A stretch of DNA of 64,000 nt from Gigantopelta aegis (GCF_016097555.1 NC_054704.1:25608236-25672235); one strand, 5' to 3'. Shown: positions 12,001 through 22,083, numbered from the stretch's first letter. A program made the numbers and translations. The notes: generated by a model from the sequence alone, not told the origin.

Positions 12001-15000
12001 GCTATTGAACAAACACAATAGCAAGCCATATTTCACTTCCTATTTTGATCCCTGTAATAGTACTCTATGGGTACATGTACCAGTATACAGTGTAAGTAAG
12101 ATTTGTTTACAATAGAAAAAGAATGCTACCAACCATAGGCATCCGCAGGATTTCTTTTTGGAGGGGAGAGTGGCAAGACATAATAAAGTATAGACCATGC
12201 CAGGGGTAGGACCCAGGGGAGATATGCCTGACCCCTTAATTGATATAGGCATGCAAAACAAGTTTCAAGGCACGGTGAAAGTAAGTGAACATTTTGGGAG
12301 GACTGATGAATATCGAATGTGTAAAGCACCCAATTTTTTAGGGGATTCCAGCGCTTTAGATTTCACTAATTTGGGCACAACGGGGACTGTTGTCTTTTCT
12401 GAGTGCAGGAAGGTCATTTTAGTGTGACAGTACTGTCATTAACAGCTGCTGGAGAGTTGTCAGTATTCAGAAATGTATTTCAAGTTATTTTAATGTAATT
12501 CAACTTAACATTTCAGTTGGTTTGAGGTGAACTATTTTGAGATCAGCGTGTTTGTACTTAATTTGGGCGTGATTATTTTGGGCAATTATATATATATTTT
12601 GGTCACAACGTTTTCGCCTTGACTTTGATGCAGTCTAAAGCCCTAGATTCGGTAACATGCTCTCCCATGAAAATTGAAAACTATATTTTCTGAAATGCAT
12701 TCCACAAGTATATTACAATCACTGATAATTGCAACACCTTTTGAATGCATTTTTCATGATGTATAAACATTTGTATACAAGTGTATATGCTAAGTATATT
12801 ATAAACAACATGCCATGTACCAAGTTGTTGGGTCAAATAAAATAATTACTTACATTCTGTCAATTACTTACATTTTGTTACAATTTCAAATACAACACAT
12901 AAATATAATAACAAACAATGAAATTACTACGTAGGACTTTTATTAAAATATTTAGCTGAACTCTGGTGTGACTCCCTTGGTAGGGCATTTATATCAATTC
13001 TAGACCGTTTCGGGGTTATATTCCCATAGAGAATTTTGAAAACTTTATGCCTTCTACAAGTCAAATTCATTATGGCAAATGTTGGTAAATTATGTCAATA
13101 TTTTATTTGTTCTCCAGTTTAATTGAAATAATCTTGTTAGTTATACATGTTATTGTTTTTATTTTGTTATTTATTGAAGTTTGTATCTGTTTTCAGCTCG
13201 ATTCCAAAAACTCTGATTATAAAGTTCTGTTGGAACGACACATGAATCACTTCAAGGCTTTAGAGATAATCCAGAAGAATCTAGTGTAAGACTTTCATAT
13301 ATTACCACATTGCACAATATTTCATGAGAACCGTTGTTCTGTTTGCGTGATGGTTACGCAACTTTAAAATCACGAGAACTGCCAATCGGTTACACAGTGA
13401 ACAATATCATTCTAAAATTATGAAAGTGAAAAATCAATTGATGTTTTAAAATATTTTTGAACCACCATTGTAGCACAAAACCATAGTTCAAGGGTTTTAG
13501 GATTAGGTAACTCTATTCACTTAACCTCCAACCAGTGCACCACAACTGGACAAAGGCCGTGGTATGTGCTTTCCTGTCTGTGGGAAAGTGCATATAAAAG
13601 ATCCCTTGCTGCATTAGGAAAAATGTAGCGGGTTTCCTCTGATGACTACGAGTCAGAATTGCCAAATGTTTGACATCCAATAGCCGATGATTAATTAATC
13701 AATGTGCTCCAGTGGTGTCGTTAAACAAAACAAAACTTCTTCCATTCACGTAACCGAACAATCGGTTACCTAAGTAAAACTCATGTGAACTGACTTCCGG
13801 TTACCTAAGATTTTGAAATATTGTCCACTGTTACCACTTGCTGCACTGGAAGGATAGCTAGATGAATGCATGTTTTTGTCCATCTCAGCTAGCGTAGACA
13901 TTGTTAGCTGAAAATGATCATTCACGTTAAAAACAGTACTTAATTTTCCACATCATTTTTGAAAAACACAAAAAACATCGCCTAAATGTGATCAATTGTG
14001 TACTGTTTCAATATAACTTACACACATGTGCATCAGCACATTAAGAACAGTGATATGAACGAACAACAATGTTTCAGCTTGTTTGTGATAATTGGGAATT
14101 GTAAACTTTATAAATGTGTTGTAACATAAACGTTACCAGGCCCATAATTTATGGTATCCTGTACATGGGTTAATAGGCACTACCATTCAATGCCCCACCA
14201 ATGGCCTCGGTATGTACTGTCCTGTCAATGGCAAAAGTGCATATAAAAGATCCAATACCGCATTATGAAAAGAATTGCCTGTGTTTTGGCAGCAGGTCTT
14301 CTATCTGTTGTCCAGGTGTTAAAGTACTTATGTTAGACATCATGTAGCTGTAAGTTAAAATATACTAACATGTTGATAAACAAATATTCCTTTCCTTTCA
14401 TATCCTTGGGATTATTGACACGTGAGCTAAAGACGAGTCCTTTTGTCATTGTGCACTGTGACCAAGAAAAGGGCTTGCTTCAGAAGCATTATATCATATG
14501 AAGGGACAGGATTTAGCTCAGTCGGATGAGGTGCTTGTGTTGCAGGATCGAACCACCTCAGTGGATCCATTCAGCTGATTTTTGTTTCTCATTCCAACCA
14601 GTGCACCACATCTCGACAAAGGCCGTGGTATGTGCTTTCCTGTCTGTGGGAAAGTGCATATAAAAGATCCCTTGCTGCATTAGGAAAAATGTAGTGGCTT
14701 TCCTATGATGACTATGAGTCAGAATTACCAAATGTTTGACATGCATTAGTTGATGATTAATTAATCAATGTGCTCTAGTGGTGTCATTAAAAAAACAAAA
14801 CCCTTCTTCTAGATCATATGATTGATTTCATTCGTAAAAATATCCATTTGGGTTTTTCCATTTCAGCCAATGTGTCATAATTGGTATATCAAAGAACATG
14901 GTATACATTGTTCTGTCTATGGGGAAAGTATACAGTAGTGTTTACAATAGTGGCAAAAGTGGTACGAGGCATAATTGTATAGTATTAAAGTATACAGTAG

Positions 15001-18000
15001 TGTTTACAATAGTGGCAAAAGTGGTACGAGGCATAATTGTATAGTATTAAAGTATACAGTAGTGTTTACAATAGTGGCAAAAGTGGTACGAGGCATAATT
15101 GTATAGTATTAAAGTATACAGTAGTGGTTACAATAGTGGCAAAAGTGGTACGAGACATAATTGTATAGTATTAAAGTATACAGTAGTGTTTACAATAGTG
15201 GCAAAAGTGGTACGAGGCATAATTGTATAGTATTAAAGTATACAGTAGTGTTTACAATAGTGGCAAAAGTGGTACGAGGCATAATTGTATAGTATTAAAG
15301 TATAAAGTAGTGTTTACAATAGTGGCAAAAGTGGTACGAGGCATAATTGTATAGTATTAAAGTATACAGTAGTGTTTACAATAGTGGCAAAAGTGGTACG
15401 AGGCATAATTGTATAGTATTAAAGGTACAGACTCTAGTTTCAGCCGGTGAAAGTGGACACTAAGTTTGGTTGATCTACAAACCTGTAACACATTTTAATA
15501 GTCTGTGATGGTAAAATGGAGAAATACCCCTGATCATAGACAAGAGCTTGTGTCTATAACAGTTACTTCTCTGAGATAATGCATGTATAGAATTATGAAA
15601 AATCTATTTCATGGTATTACAAAAATAAGAATCACCAGAAACACTTCGAATGGTTGGAAATGGATAATCTAAACAATAAAATCTAAGTAATGTCCCATTT
15701 CAATTATCAAAAATTGATCTAATAGTGGAAACTATTCAGTAGTGCTTACAAACTGGGGTCTGCAACTTTAATTATGATTATGATTCAAAATAGTATGTAG
15801 TGCTTGACTGGTTTATTAGAATTCTGGCTTTAATTTTAGACTTGTTTATTTTCAGAGCTGCAAACATAGATACACGTGTGGTAACTCGTTTTGATTTCAA
15901 CAGTGATGTTATTAAATGGGCCGATGTTATTTTCACTGCTGGTGGTGATGGCACGTTTCTGCTGGCTGCTAGCAAAGTTTTAGACAAGTCTAAACCTGTC
16001 ATTGGGATCAATACTGACCCTGATAGGTAAACATATTTTGTTTGTTTTTTAATTTATTAACCAAAAATTTCATTTTACATGTATATGGATATTTGTAGAA
16101 GTTTTGAGATTTCTCTGGTTGTTTATTTTAGTTCTAAAGGTTATTTATTATTGTTTATTTTAAAATTGAAGATTGCTTATTGTTTGTGTAGAAATTTTAA
16201 AATTGTTTATTCTGTAAAAAAAATTCATATCTGAATGTTATTTATTGTTGTTTGTTTTAGGTCTGAAGGTTATTTATGGTTCTAGATCATAAACTTTCCA
16301 TCTTCAGATTATTTATAGTTGTGTATTTTTGTTTGTTACATTTGAAGGTTGTTTATTGTTGTTTATAATGAATTTGAAAGTTGTTTGTTGTTGTTTGTTT
16401 ACATCTGAAGGCTGTTTTATTTCAGCTCTGAAGGCTGTTTATTGCTACCAAAGGTGGAGTATGCAGCTGTTTATTGTTGTTTGTTTACATCTAATGGCTG
16501 TTTTTTATATATTTTTTATTTCAGGTCTGAAGGCTGTTTATTGCTACCATAAGTTGAGTATGCAGCTGTTTATTGTTGTTTGTTTACATCTAATGGCTGT
16601 TTTTTGTTTTATTTCAGGTCTAAAGGCTGTTTATTGCTACCAAAGGTGGAGTATGTGGCTTTTTAGTGTTGCTTGTTTACATCTAATGGCTGTTTTTGTT
16701 TCATTTCAGGTCTGAAGGCTGTTTATTGCTACCAAAGGTGGAGTATGTGGCTTTTTAGTGTTGCTTGTTTACATCTAACGGCTGTTTTTTTTTCATTTCA
16801 GGTCTGAAGGCTGTTTATTGCTACCAAAGGATGAGTATGCTGCTGTGAATTTTGAGGCAGCATTGAGAAGATTGCTAGTGGGCGACTTCAGGTAAATTAT
16901 GTTAATAATGCTTGACTGTCAATTGAAATCAGTATTTATTAGAGAATAATTATGTTGTATTTGACCATTTGCAGACGTTAATTATGGTTTTACTGTTGCA
17001 AATTGAGTTTTACCAGCAAGTACGAAGCAGAGACTGTAAAAGAGATATTTGCGACTGTAAAACCAGCATTATGGTGAAATACAATATAGTTATCTCCATT
17101 CTAAATCAATTAAACATTAAACAAATTGTTTGTGTAAATAATATTTTTAAAAAAGAATGCAATGTTAACAAAAATCTGGTCACTACTTTTGTCTTACAAA
17201 GTATCCACCGTGCAAAATAATTCCCAATTTTATTTTATTATTTTAATAATGACAATTATTATTACTGATTTTACTGGTTCTGGACAGTTATTGTGACAGC
17301 TGGTGCTCGATAATGCATACAGAGTGATGATTCATCATTTGGTATAGAACTTTGCTGTTTTTATTTCCTTCAACATTGCTTTAAAATGACCAGTTTCAAC
17401 ATTATATTTCTTTTTAACTACCGTATTTGACCGGAAATTAGCCCATGTCTTTGAATAAGCCCTCCTCCATTTTGATAGCATTTAAGAAATTAGGCCCTCA
17501 TTCGTAAATAAGCCCACCCCCAACTTCGTCACCTTATAAATAACACAAAACTGCAAGTTTGCTCAAAGTTCATTTAAAAGGTCATACCTCCTGCAAATAC
17601 TTAAACACACAAATTTAACACAATATTTTACCACCAGTAAGATTTAGTAGTCTAACAGTAACAGTGTGTAACATTGTTTTCAATTTCATGCCTGCAGTAT
17701 TTCTTTGAAGTACCCAAACCCAAGTCTGAACTAAAACCAATGTCTATTTTTACCACCCCACTGGGTCCGCAGTTAATGCTAATTAGGCAAATACCTTATT
17801 CTGATTGGCTAAGAACAATGGCCTAGATTGACAATTCTTGTAGTGTAAGCTGGCTGCCTGTCAGAAACGTGTGTATACACTATTGAGTTTGTTGTTTTAA
17901 GTCTTCTCAGCATTAAATTTTGAATGTAAATAAACAGCACTGGTAAGTAATTGTAACATAGAAGGTGCGTTTCTGATAATTAGATACTAGTAAAAAAAAA

Positions 18001-21000
18001 AAATTAATTAATAAACTATTATTTATTAATAACAAATGGAACACTAATTAATAAATGTGCTACTGGACGTTTTTCATTTTCTTCCTAGTTCATTTAATTA
18101 TTATTTATTTTAATTATTAGTTTTTTTGTTTTTTTTTCAACAAAACTGGCCCCTTGTCTGGGAATAAGCCCACCCCATGCTAAGCTTACAATGAGTTGTC
18201 TTGGCCCCCTGGGCTAATTTCCGGTCAAATACGGTATGTTATATTCATAGTTACATGGTGATGCATCCCAGATTTTTCAGAACCCTTCATTTGGTATTTA
18301 TCAACAATCTCACTACATTCACACAGCTTTTTAATTTTTCAAATAATATTCTTAACAGAATTATGCAAATTTCATCCCATATTTGTTCCGAACCTTTCAT
18401 TTGGTATTTATACTCCTTTTAAAATTTTCAAAAAAATCTGTTTCAGCTGGAAGTGGCGTAACCGAATTCGAATCACAATGTCTGGATACCATGCTAATGA
18501 TGAAGCCATTGAACTCCATGATCAACAACTCCAGTTTATGGAGCACCGTTTCACGGAGCACGTTCAAGAGAATGAAATGCACGAGGTTCGGCGTTCTAGC
18601 CATCTACATCACAAACTACCAAAGCCAAAAATTCTCCCGGTCCTAGCTCTGAATGAAGTCTTCATAGGAGAGTCACTGTCATCAAGGTACTGTCACACAG
18701 GTCACCATGCAGGCGGTAAGATGGCAGGTGGTATATGCTGTTTTGTCTTTGCAGAAGTTCAGCTAAAAGATCCCATGTTTTTTGGGCATCAAATAGACAA
18801 TAAGACAGCTAATGAAGTCATTAGAAAGTGGGTCAAGCCAAGTTAACTGTTCAAGGGTCTACAGTTGCAAAAAATACAAGACATTCACATGATTCTGTGA
18901 AAAAAAAACACATTTCAGTTTACAATGGATATAACCATATGGGGTTTTTAGATTTGAAGGTGTTATTGTCTATTTGATGCCTGCAGATGTTTTTTTTTTT
19001 TTTAACTCATGCTAACACCTTTGAATAAAAAATTACGTTTGCATGTATCAAATAGACAATAACATGCATGACAATAACACACATGAATATAAAATATTCA
19101 TATGGTTATCTCCTAAGCCAATGATTAATAAATTATTGTGCTGTAATGGTGTCGTTAAACAAAATAAACTTTGTTCGTGTTAAGAGGTGGGACGTAACCC
19201 AGTGGTAAAGCGTTCGCCTGATGTGCAGTCGGTCTAGGATCAATCCCAATCAGTGGGTTCATTGGGCTATTTCTTGTTCCAGCCATTGCACCATGACTGG
19301 TGTGTGCTATCTTGTCTATGGGATGGTGCATATAAAAGATCCCTTGCTACTAATGTAGCAGGTTTCCTCTCGAAGTCTATATGTCTAAATTACCTAATGT
19401 TAGACATACAGTAGCCAATGATTAATAAATCAATGTCCTCTAATAGTGTCGTTAAGCAAAACAACCTTTTTTTTGTTCCTGTTCAGGGTTTCATACTATG
19501 AGCTGTCTGTGAATGATATGCCAAGGGAGAAACAGAAGAGTTCGGGAATCACCATCTGCACAGGAACAGGCTCCAGTTCATGGTACTTCAATATCAACCA
19601 AATACATGTTGAGGCTGTTAAGGACATTCTCAGCATAGGTAACCAAGCACCACATAGCCATGTAGTAGGAAACATATGGCTATACAGCATTGAAAGTCCA
19701 GTTCTTTGTACCAGAGATAAAAAAAATTGCATCTAGCTTTACAATCTGGAAAATGTCATCACTCGACCATGTTTCTGAAGTGAAATTTGTCAGTTTGACC
19801 CTGCATTTTTCAACCAAAGAGGAAATTTGTCAGTTTGACCCTGCATTTTTCAACCTCAAATTGTAAGAAAACAACCGGACACTTTTTGATGTATGTAATA
19901 TTTTTTAGATGACATCCTCATAAGTCTAATGCACAAGAACTTAATTTATATTTTTAAAAATCCTTCATCATGATTGTTATATTCTTTAAAACATCTAGAG
20001 CTTTCTTTAAATAATAATTTTCAGCATATTTTAACAACAATATTTTAATAAATATCAAGAAATAGAACCAATGTGCATGTTATGTCATCAGTAATGTTTA
20101 CAAAATGTTAGTCTACTTTGTCATATTCTTTTAGATATTCGAGTAACAACTTAAAATTGAATACCAGTAAAAAAACAAATACCATGTTTGTTTGTTAGTC
20201 TACCATGTTCTAGCATCTTCAGTACTTTTAAATATTATTACAGGTCATAGACTGTAATCACTAACCGACATATTTATATTTTTAACAGCTAATAAACATA
20301 AAGACGGAATAAGTCCAGTTGAAGATGCAAAAACGCTTGAACGCATTGCACAAGAATTTAACAGTTCACTCTGCTTTGATGCATCCAAACTCATGATGGC
20401 CTACACAATTAGAGATCCAGTTGTAAATGGTAAGAAATAGGAAATTACCGTTATTTAAAAAAAACTAAAATTGTTTTAAATCACTGAAATTTATCATTAT
20501 AATTGGGGATAAATGTAAAAAGCTATTGAAATTGAAAACTATATTTTCTAATAATATTGGTTTGAAGGCTGAAGCTTAAGCTTAGTAACAGTACGACATT
20601 TGACAATGAATCTAGATTCATGTACATAGATTCTGCTTGGTCAGTGCAAAACAAGACGTCTTTAAAAAGAATAAGAACCAGGAGACGTTTAAAAAACAAG
20701 AAGCTTTTTTTTCAAGATGTCAAATGAACAAAGTAAAAAGAATAAGAACCAGGAGACGTTTAAAAAAAAAAGAAGCTTTTTTTCCAAGATGTCAAATGAG
20801 GAACATAGGGAAATACATTTATTATATTTTACATTTAGTGCTATTTACATTTGCAAAATTTTACATTGAATCTGTTTACTCTTGTAGGTGTTTTCCACGT
20901 TTCCAAGCCACGCGGTTTTGCTAAAAGGTAATATCACCAATTCAGTTATTTGCAGTTTAGTGAAATTCAATATAACATAACACTATACAAAATATACTTG

Positions 21001-21886
21001 GGGCTTGATGTAGCCCACTGGTAAGGCCCTCGCCTGATGCGCGGTCAGTCTAGGATTGATCCCTGTCGGTGGGCCCACTGCACTATTTCTTGTTCCAGCC
21101 AGTGCTCCACAACTGGGATATCAACGCCTTGCTATTAATGAAAAATTTAGCAGTTTTTCTCTAAGACTATCAAAATGACCAAATGTTTGATATCCCTTAG
21201 CCGATGATTAATAAATCAATGTGCTCTAGTGGTGTTGTTAAACAAAACAAACTTTTAACTATCATTGATTCATAATAGATGACAGATTGTATAGACTGCC
21301 TACTACTATGAAGACCACTTTCAAATTTATATCCTGTCACAATTTATTTCATGTGTACGGTTCTGTCCATGTGTCTGTTTGTTACATCGTTTGCTAAACG
21401 TTCTAAAAGTCACTTTATCAATTATCGTTCTGAAAGTCTCTTTATCAAATAAACTCTTCATCAATAATTTGCAATAAAATATTTTAATGTAATATTTTAT
21501 TTTGCTTAAATTAAATGTCCTTACAATGTTAGTTCTATGCATGTTTATAATTGTTTTGGTTCTGCAAACATAATTCATGTATCTGAACAATTGGTTAGCT
21601 ATGTAAAACTCGCACTAACTGACTTCATGTTATCTGTGAATTTGACAAATTGTCTAATGCAATATCAAAAATTATATTACGAAAATCTAAATAGGCGATG
21701 TCAGTGTATTTAATAATTAATAAACTGGTATTTTCTTGTACATTTTACAGGTTGTCAGTTTTGTCACGTATGTGGGATGCATGCCTAGTGGTAGATGGTG
21801 GATCTTCTTTCAAGTTTAACGATGGCGCCAGAGCAACATTTGAAATCCATGACGATGATGCTTTAAGAACTGTATCATTTGACTGA
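8823..21886 (+). CDS. NADK2: NAD kinase 2, mitochondrial (nine exons)
   Basis: Phosphorylates NAD+ to NADP+ in the mitochondrial matrix. Exons: 8823-9053, 13197-13285, 15856-16026, 16802-16891, 18447-18686, 19487-19638, 20289-20429, 20888-20927, 21751-21886. All junctions are GT-AG and all phases agree, giving 1290 nt and 429 aa against about 442 in human. Seen: an Arg-rich, acid-poor N-terminus fitting a mitochondrial presequence; MTRYEFEKR near residue 63; the kinase motif AGGDGTFLLAASKVLD with GGDGT at 136-140; VIGINTDPDRSEGCLLLP; LNEVFIGESLSSR; CTGTGSSSW; and a C-terminal DACLVVDGG and FNDGARA. These match human NADK2 blocks in order. A candidate AATAAA is at 22078-22083. The introns are crowded with repeats, and exon 4 has a junction-spanning tandem array upstream. 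Confidence 0.94.
9209..9817. mobile_element. Short element with Mutator-type ends, split by a SINE
   Basis: The left end TAGTCCAATACTCTGCCAGT followed by GAGAGCTAGACAGACAT matches the fold-back element at 34029. An inverted end (TGTAGCTCTCAAATGGCAG, then AGTACTCGTACTA) closes it at about 9817. An inner block, GAAACCTGACAGCATCCCC, also recurs at 11725 and 34278. A SINE sits between the two ends. Confidence 0.55.
9489..9782 (+). mobile_element. tRNA-headed SINE, full length
   Basis: Head GGGACATGGCCCAGTGGTAA, core GGTGGATATAAAAGATCCCT, end TCCTCTAGTGGTGTAATTGG. Lies in NADK2 intron 1, inside the Mutator-end element. Confidence 0.88.
9921..9962 (+). repeat. Second copy of the Mutator-type left end
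   Basis: TAACCCGATTACACTGCC, then TTCAAGAGCTAGATAGACAT and TTGG, matches the end sequences at 9209 and 34029 in the same orientation. No matching right end was found. Confidence 0.45.
9984..10067 (-). other. Double-hairpin motif, copy A
   Basis: On the minus strand: GTCCCGG...CCGGGAC (7-bp stem), then directly ACATGCTC...GAGCATGT (8-bp stem), then GTTAAAA. The same two-stem plan with different paired bases occurs on the plus strand at 44002-44082. The loops share GTCACTGGC. Likely the structured 3' tail of a retrotransposed RNA (inference). Confidence 0.5.
10574..10918 (-). CDS. Unrecognised open frame in a GC-rich island (a)
   Basis: A 114-residue frame in sequence far richer in G+C than its surroundings. 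It reads MSGLKKHLHQYMQGDTTDPT, later LSADWRPLEDGSEYEL and VVVMHRREQTYRQAILSNKL, and contains MFRAVCGPDYGTVVC. Charged and compact in composition, without a signal peptide or membrane segment. I cannot name a family. It lies within NADK2 intron 1, beside a second minus-strand frame (b). It is most likely part of a mobile or acquired element rather than a host gene; confidence that it is or was a real coding sequence is moderate. Confidence 0.35.
   Translation of the reverse strand: MSGLKKHLHQYMQGDTTDPTKLRGSYLSADWRPLEDGSEYELHSKIFGTHHTVVVMHRREQTYRQAILSNKLDNRNLHKMFRAVCGPDYGTVVCTLLRRQHLLPNLRDTPASLT
10915..11466 (-). CDS. Unrecognised Pro/Ala-rich basic open frame in a GC-rich island (b)
   Basis: A 183-residue frame. 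The N-terminal part has GDAIVPTKKRRWRKRKSAPG, a strong nuclear-localisation-like basic cluster. The rest is low-complexity Pro/Ala/Thr with PPAAVPSVTPPPAQPELTRP and a proline run near the C-terminus. No domain recognised. It adjoins frame (a) on the same strand, and both share the GC-rich composition of 10490-11500. Opposite-strand frames here (10748-11260 and others) are shadows. Origin unknown; an inserted element is the simplest reading. Confidence 0.3.
   Translation of the reverse strand: MYSRVAPPPHLGGLLCSYGKLLEHRVSYTGSRASVTLVYGDAIVPTKKRRWRKRKSAPGTARGGPKLAAQPPAAVPSVTPPPAQPELTRPALWKPSTTERDRLNTAVCETPHDDPPLPTVTWPRQNWPVSPVQPVATPQARSAAVGKRKATSPTNQPAKTERPAPVVAPPPPPPLKSPSGPSQ
11490..11770 (+). 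repeat. Third copy of the Mutator-type left end region
   Basis: GAAGTCTAGACATTTGGACA, later CTGCTCTAATACAACAATAC, TATCTTTACAT and GAAACCTGACAGCAACCCC follow the order of the arm at 34029-34310, with more divergence. It marks the right border of the GC-rich island. Confidence 0.45.
12340..12650. repeat. Dispersed repeat, copy 1 (partner at 57890-58250)
   Basis: Shares TTTAGATTTCACTAATTTGG, GGGCACAAC, ATTATTTTGGGCA and TTGACTTTGATGCAGTCTAA-like blocks with 57890-58250 in the same order and strand. No TIRs identified. Confidence 0.5.
13197..13285 (+). CDS. NADK2: NADK2 exon 2
   Basis: Acceptor TTTCAG|CTCGAT, donor CTAGT|GTAAGA. Encodes LDSKNSDYKVLLERHMNHF, matching the human block ending SGLLERHHIH. 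Ends in phase 2; the split Val codon is completed by exon 3. Confidence 0.92.
13520..13740 (+). mobile_element. SINE, head missing
   Basis: Starts in the core (CCAACCAGTGCACCACAACT) and runs through GTGCATATAAAAGATCCCTT to GTGGTGTCGTTAAACAAAAC. NADK2 intron 2. Confidence 0.85.
14177..14310 (+). mobile_element. SINE fragment, degenerate
   Basis: AATGGCCTCGGTATGTACTG and AAAGTGCATATAAAAGATCC mark the core; both ends are lost. Confidence 0.6.
14502..14803 (+). mobile_element. SINE with recognisable tRNA promoter boxes
   Basis: The head GGGACAGGATTTAGCTCAGT contains a box A-like TAGCTCAGTCGG, and GCAGGATCGAACC resembles box B. Core and GTGGTGTCATTAAA end follow. Confidence 0.85.
14929..15424. 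repeat. Tandem array, eight copies of a 62-bp unit
   Basis: Units start at 14929, 14991, 15053, 15115, 15177, 15239, 15301 and 15363 with the first bases TATACAGTAGTGTTTACAAT. Copies are nearly identical. The first unit begins directly in a degenerate SINE core (CTGTCTATGGGGAAAGTA). NADK2 intron 2. Confidence 0.95.
15856..16026 (+). CDS. NADK2: NADK2 exon 3 (GGDGT motif)
   Basis: Acceptor TTTCAG|A, donor GATAG|GTAAAC. Encodes WADVIFTAGGDGTFLLAA and SKPVIGINTDPD. GGDGT is the signature of NAD kinases; its Asp is catalytic in the family. Confidence 0.96.
16120..16801. repeat. Junction-spanning tandem array upstream of NADK2 exon 4
   Basis: Four clear units of 92-99 bp begin after AG at 16425, 16524, 16617 and 16709. 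Each starts with the head of exon 4 (TCTGAAGGCTGTTTATTGCT) and ends with intronic sequence and a new TTTCAG. More degenerate copies (TCTGAAGGTTATTTATGG at 16261, TTCTAAAGGTTATTTATT at 16132) extend upstream. Decoy heads read ACCAAAGGTGGAG where the true exon reads ACCAAAGGATGAG. In the unit at 16618 and 16710 the frame soon meets TAG. Confidence 0.92.
16802..16891 (+). CDS. NADK2: NADK2 exon 4
   Basis: Acceptor TTTCAG|GTCTG, donor TTCAG|GTAAAT. Encodes SEGCLLLPKDEYAAVNFEAA, matching human SEGHLCLP. Chosen over the upstream decoy heads because only this copy continues into conserved sequence and a donor. Confidence 0.93.
17421..18234. mobile_element. Tc1/mariner-type non-autonomous element with perfect TIRs
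   Basis: Left end CCGTATTTGACCGGAAATTA and right end complementary to it, identical over about 24 bp. TA flanks lie at 17419-17420 and 18235-18236. About 814 bp, no transposase frame. NADK2 intron 4. Confidence 0.8.
18447..18686 (+). CDS. NADK2: NADK2 exon 5
   Basis: Acceptor TTTCAG|CTGGAAG, donor ATCAAG|GTACTG. Encodes WKWRNRIRITMSGYH through LALNEVFIGESLSSR, the latter nearly identical to human. The NE pair belongs to the conserved substrate-binding motif of the family. Confidence 0.95.
19110..19175 (+). mobile_element. SINE 3' fragment
   Basis: CCAATGATTAATAAATTATT to GTGTCGTTAAACAAAATAAA. Only the tail remains. Confidence 0.6.
19186..19466 (+). mobile_element. SINE ending about 20 bp before NADK2 exon 6
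   Basis: Head GGGACGTAACCCAGTGGTAA, end AGTGTCGTTAAGCAAAACAA. Its 3' end runs straight into the T-rich tract and TTCAG acceptor of exon 6 at 19487. Confidence 0.88.
19487..19638 (+). CDS. NADK2: NADK2 exon 6
   Basis: Acceptor GTTCAG|GGTTTC, donor GCATAG|GTAACC. Encodes SYYELSVNDMPREKQKSSG and ITICTGTGSSSWYFNIN, matching human SYYEISVDDGPWEKQKSSG and CTGTGSKAWSFNIN. Confidence 0.95.
19785..19856. repeat. Two-copy tandem duplication
   Basis: AATTTGTCAGTTTGACCCTG and CATTTTTCAACC occur twice 39 bp apart. Confidence 0.85.
20289..20429 (+). CDS. NADK2: NADK2 exon 7
   Basis: Acceptor TTAACAG|CTAAT, donor AAATG|GTAAGA. Encodes KTLERIAQEFNSSLCFDASK and MMAYTIRDPVVNG, aligned with human VEKVTNEYNESLLYSPEEPK and FSIREPIAN. 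Confidence 0.92.
20655..20805. repeat. Two-copy tandem duplication, about 75 bp unit
   Basis: AAAAAGAATAAGAACCAGGA through CAAGATGTCAAATGA is present twice with small poly-A length differences. NADK2 intron 7. Confidence 0.85.
20888..20927 (+). CDS. NADK2: NADK2 exon 8 (40-bp small exon)
   Basis: Acceptor TTGTAG|GTGTT, donor AAAAG|GTAATA. Encodes VFHVSKPRGFAKR, corresponding to human VFSSSRQRCFSSK. Phase 1 in, phase 2 out. Confidence 0.88.
21001..21257 (+). mobile_element. tRNA-headed SINE with an internal gap
   Basis: Head GATGTAGCCCACTGGTAAGG, box-B-like AGGATTGATCCC, end GTGGTGTTGTTAAACAAAAC. The stretch around the ATATAAAAGATCCC core is missing. Confidence 0.83.
21751..21886 (+). CDS. 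NADK2: NADK2 exon 9 (terminal)
   Basis: Acceptor TTTACAG|GTTGTC, ends with TGA at 21884-21886. Encodes SRMWDACLVVDGGSSFKFND and ALRTVSFD, matching human SRCWDACMVVDGGTSFEFND and ELRTVLLEQ. Confidence 0.95.
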
Positions 21887-22077
21887 TGTGTGTGAATGTG
21901 TGTATGTGCAAGTGTGTGATTGTGTGAGTAGATAGCATTGCTGTGTGTTGAATATGTCTGGAAACTGCATGGAACCAAAGATATTTATATGAGAACATAA
22001 TTTTGTAAAATATTACACATTACAAGTACTGTTATATATTTTAGAAAATATTTTGTTATGTAGTTTATATATATAAA

Positions 22078-22083
22078 AATAAA
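22078..22083 (+). terminator. Candidate poly(A) signal of NADK2
   Basis: AATAAA 192 bases after the NADK2 stop, in AT-rich sequence. Confidence 0.5.

Noticed and set aside
14502-14570. tRNA gene
   Set aside because: Box A and box B-like sequences belong to the SINE head; no full cloverleaf, and the body is SINE. The same holds for 45230-45250 and the other SINE heads.
14929-15424. CRISPR array
   Set aside because: Direct tandem units without variable spacers, in a eukaryotic intron.
16329-16715. 129-residue open frame with repeated LKAVYCY
   Set aside because: It is the NADK2 exon 4 array read in another frame.
19446-19736. Start of a separate gene at the long frame over NADK2 exon 6
   Set aside because: The frame extends beyond both splice sites; conservation and phase confine the coding part to 19487-19638.
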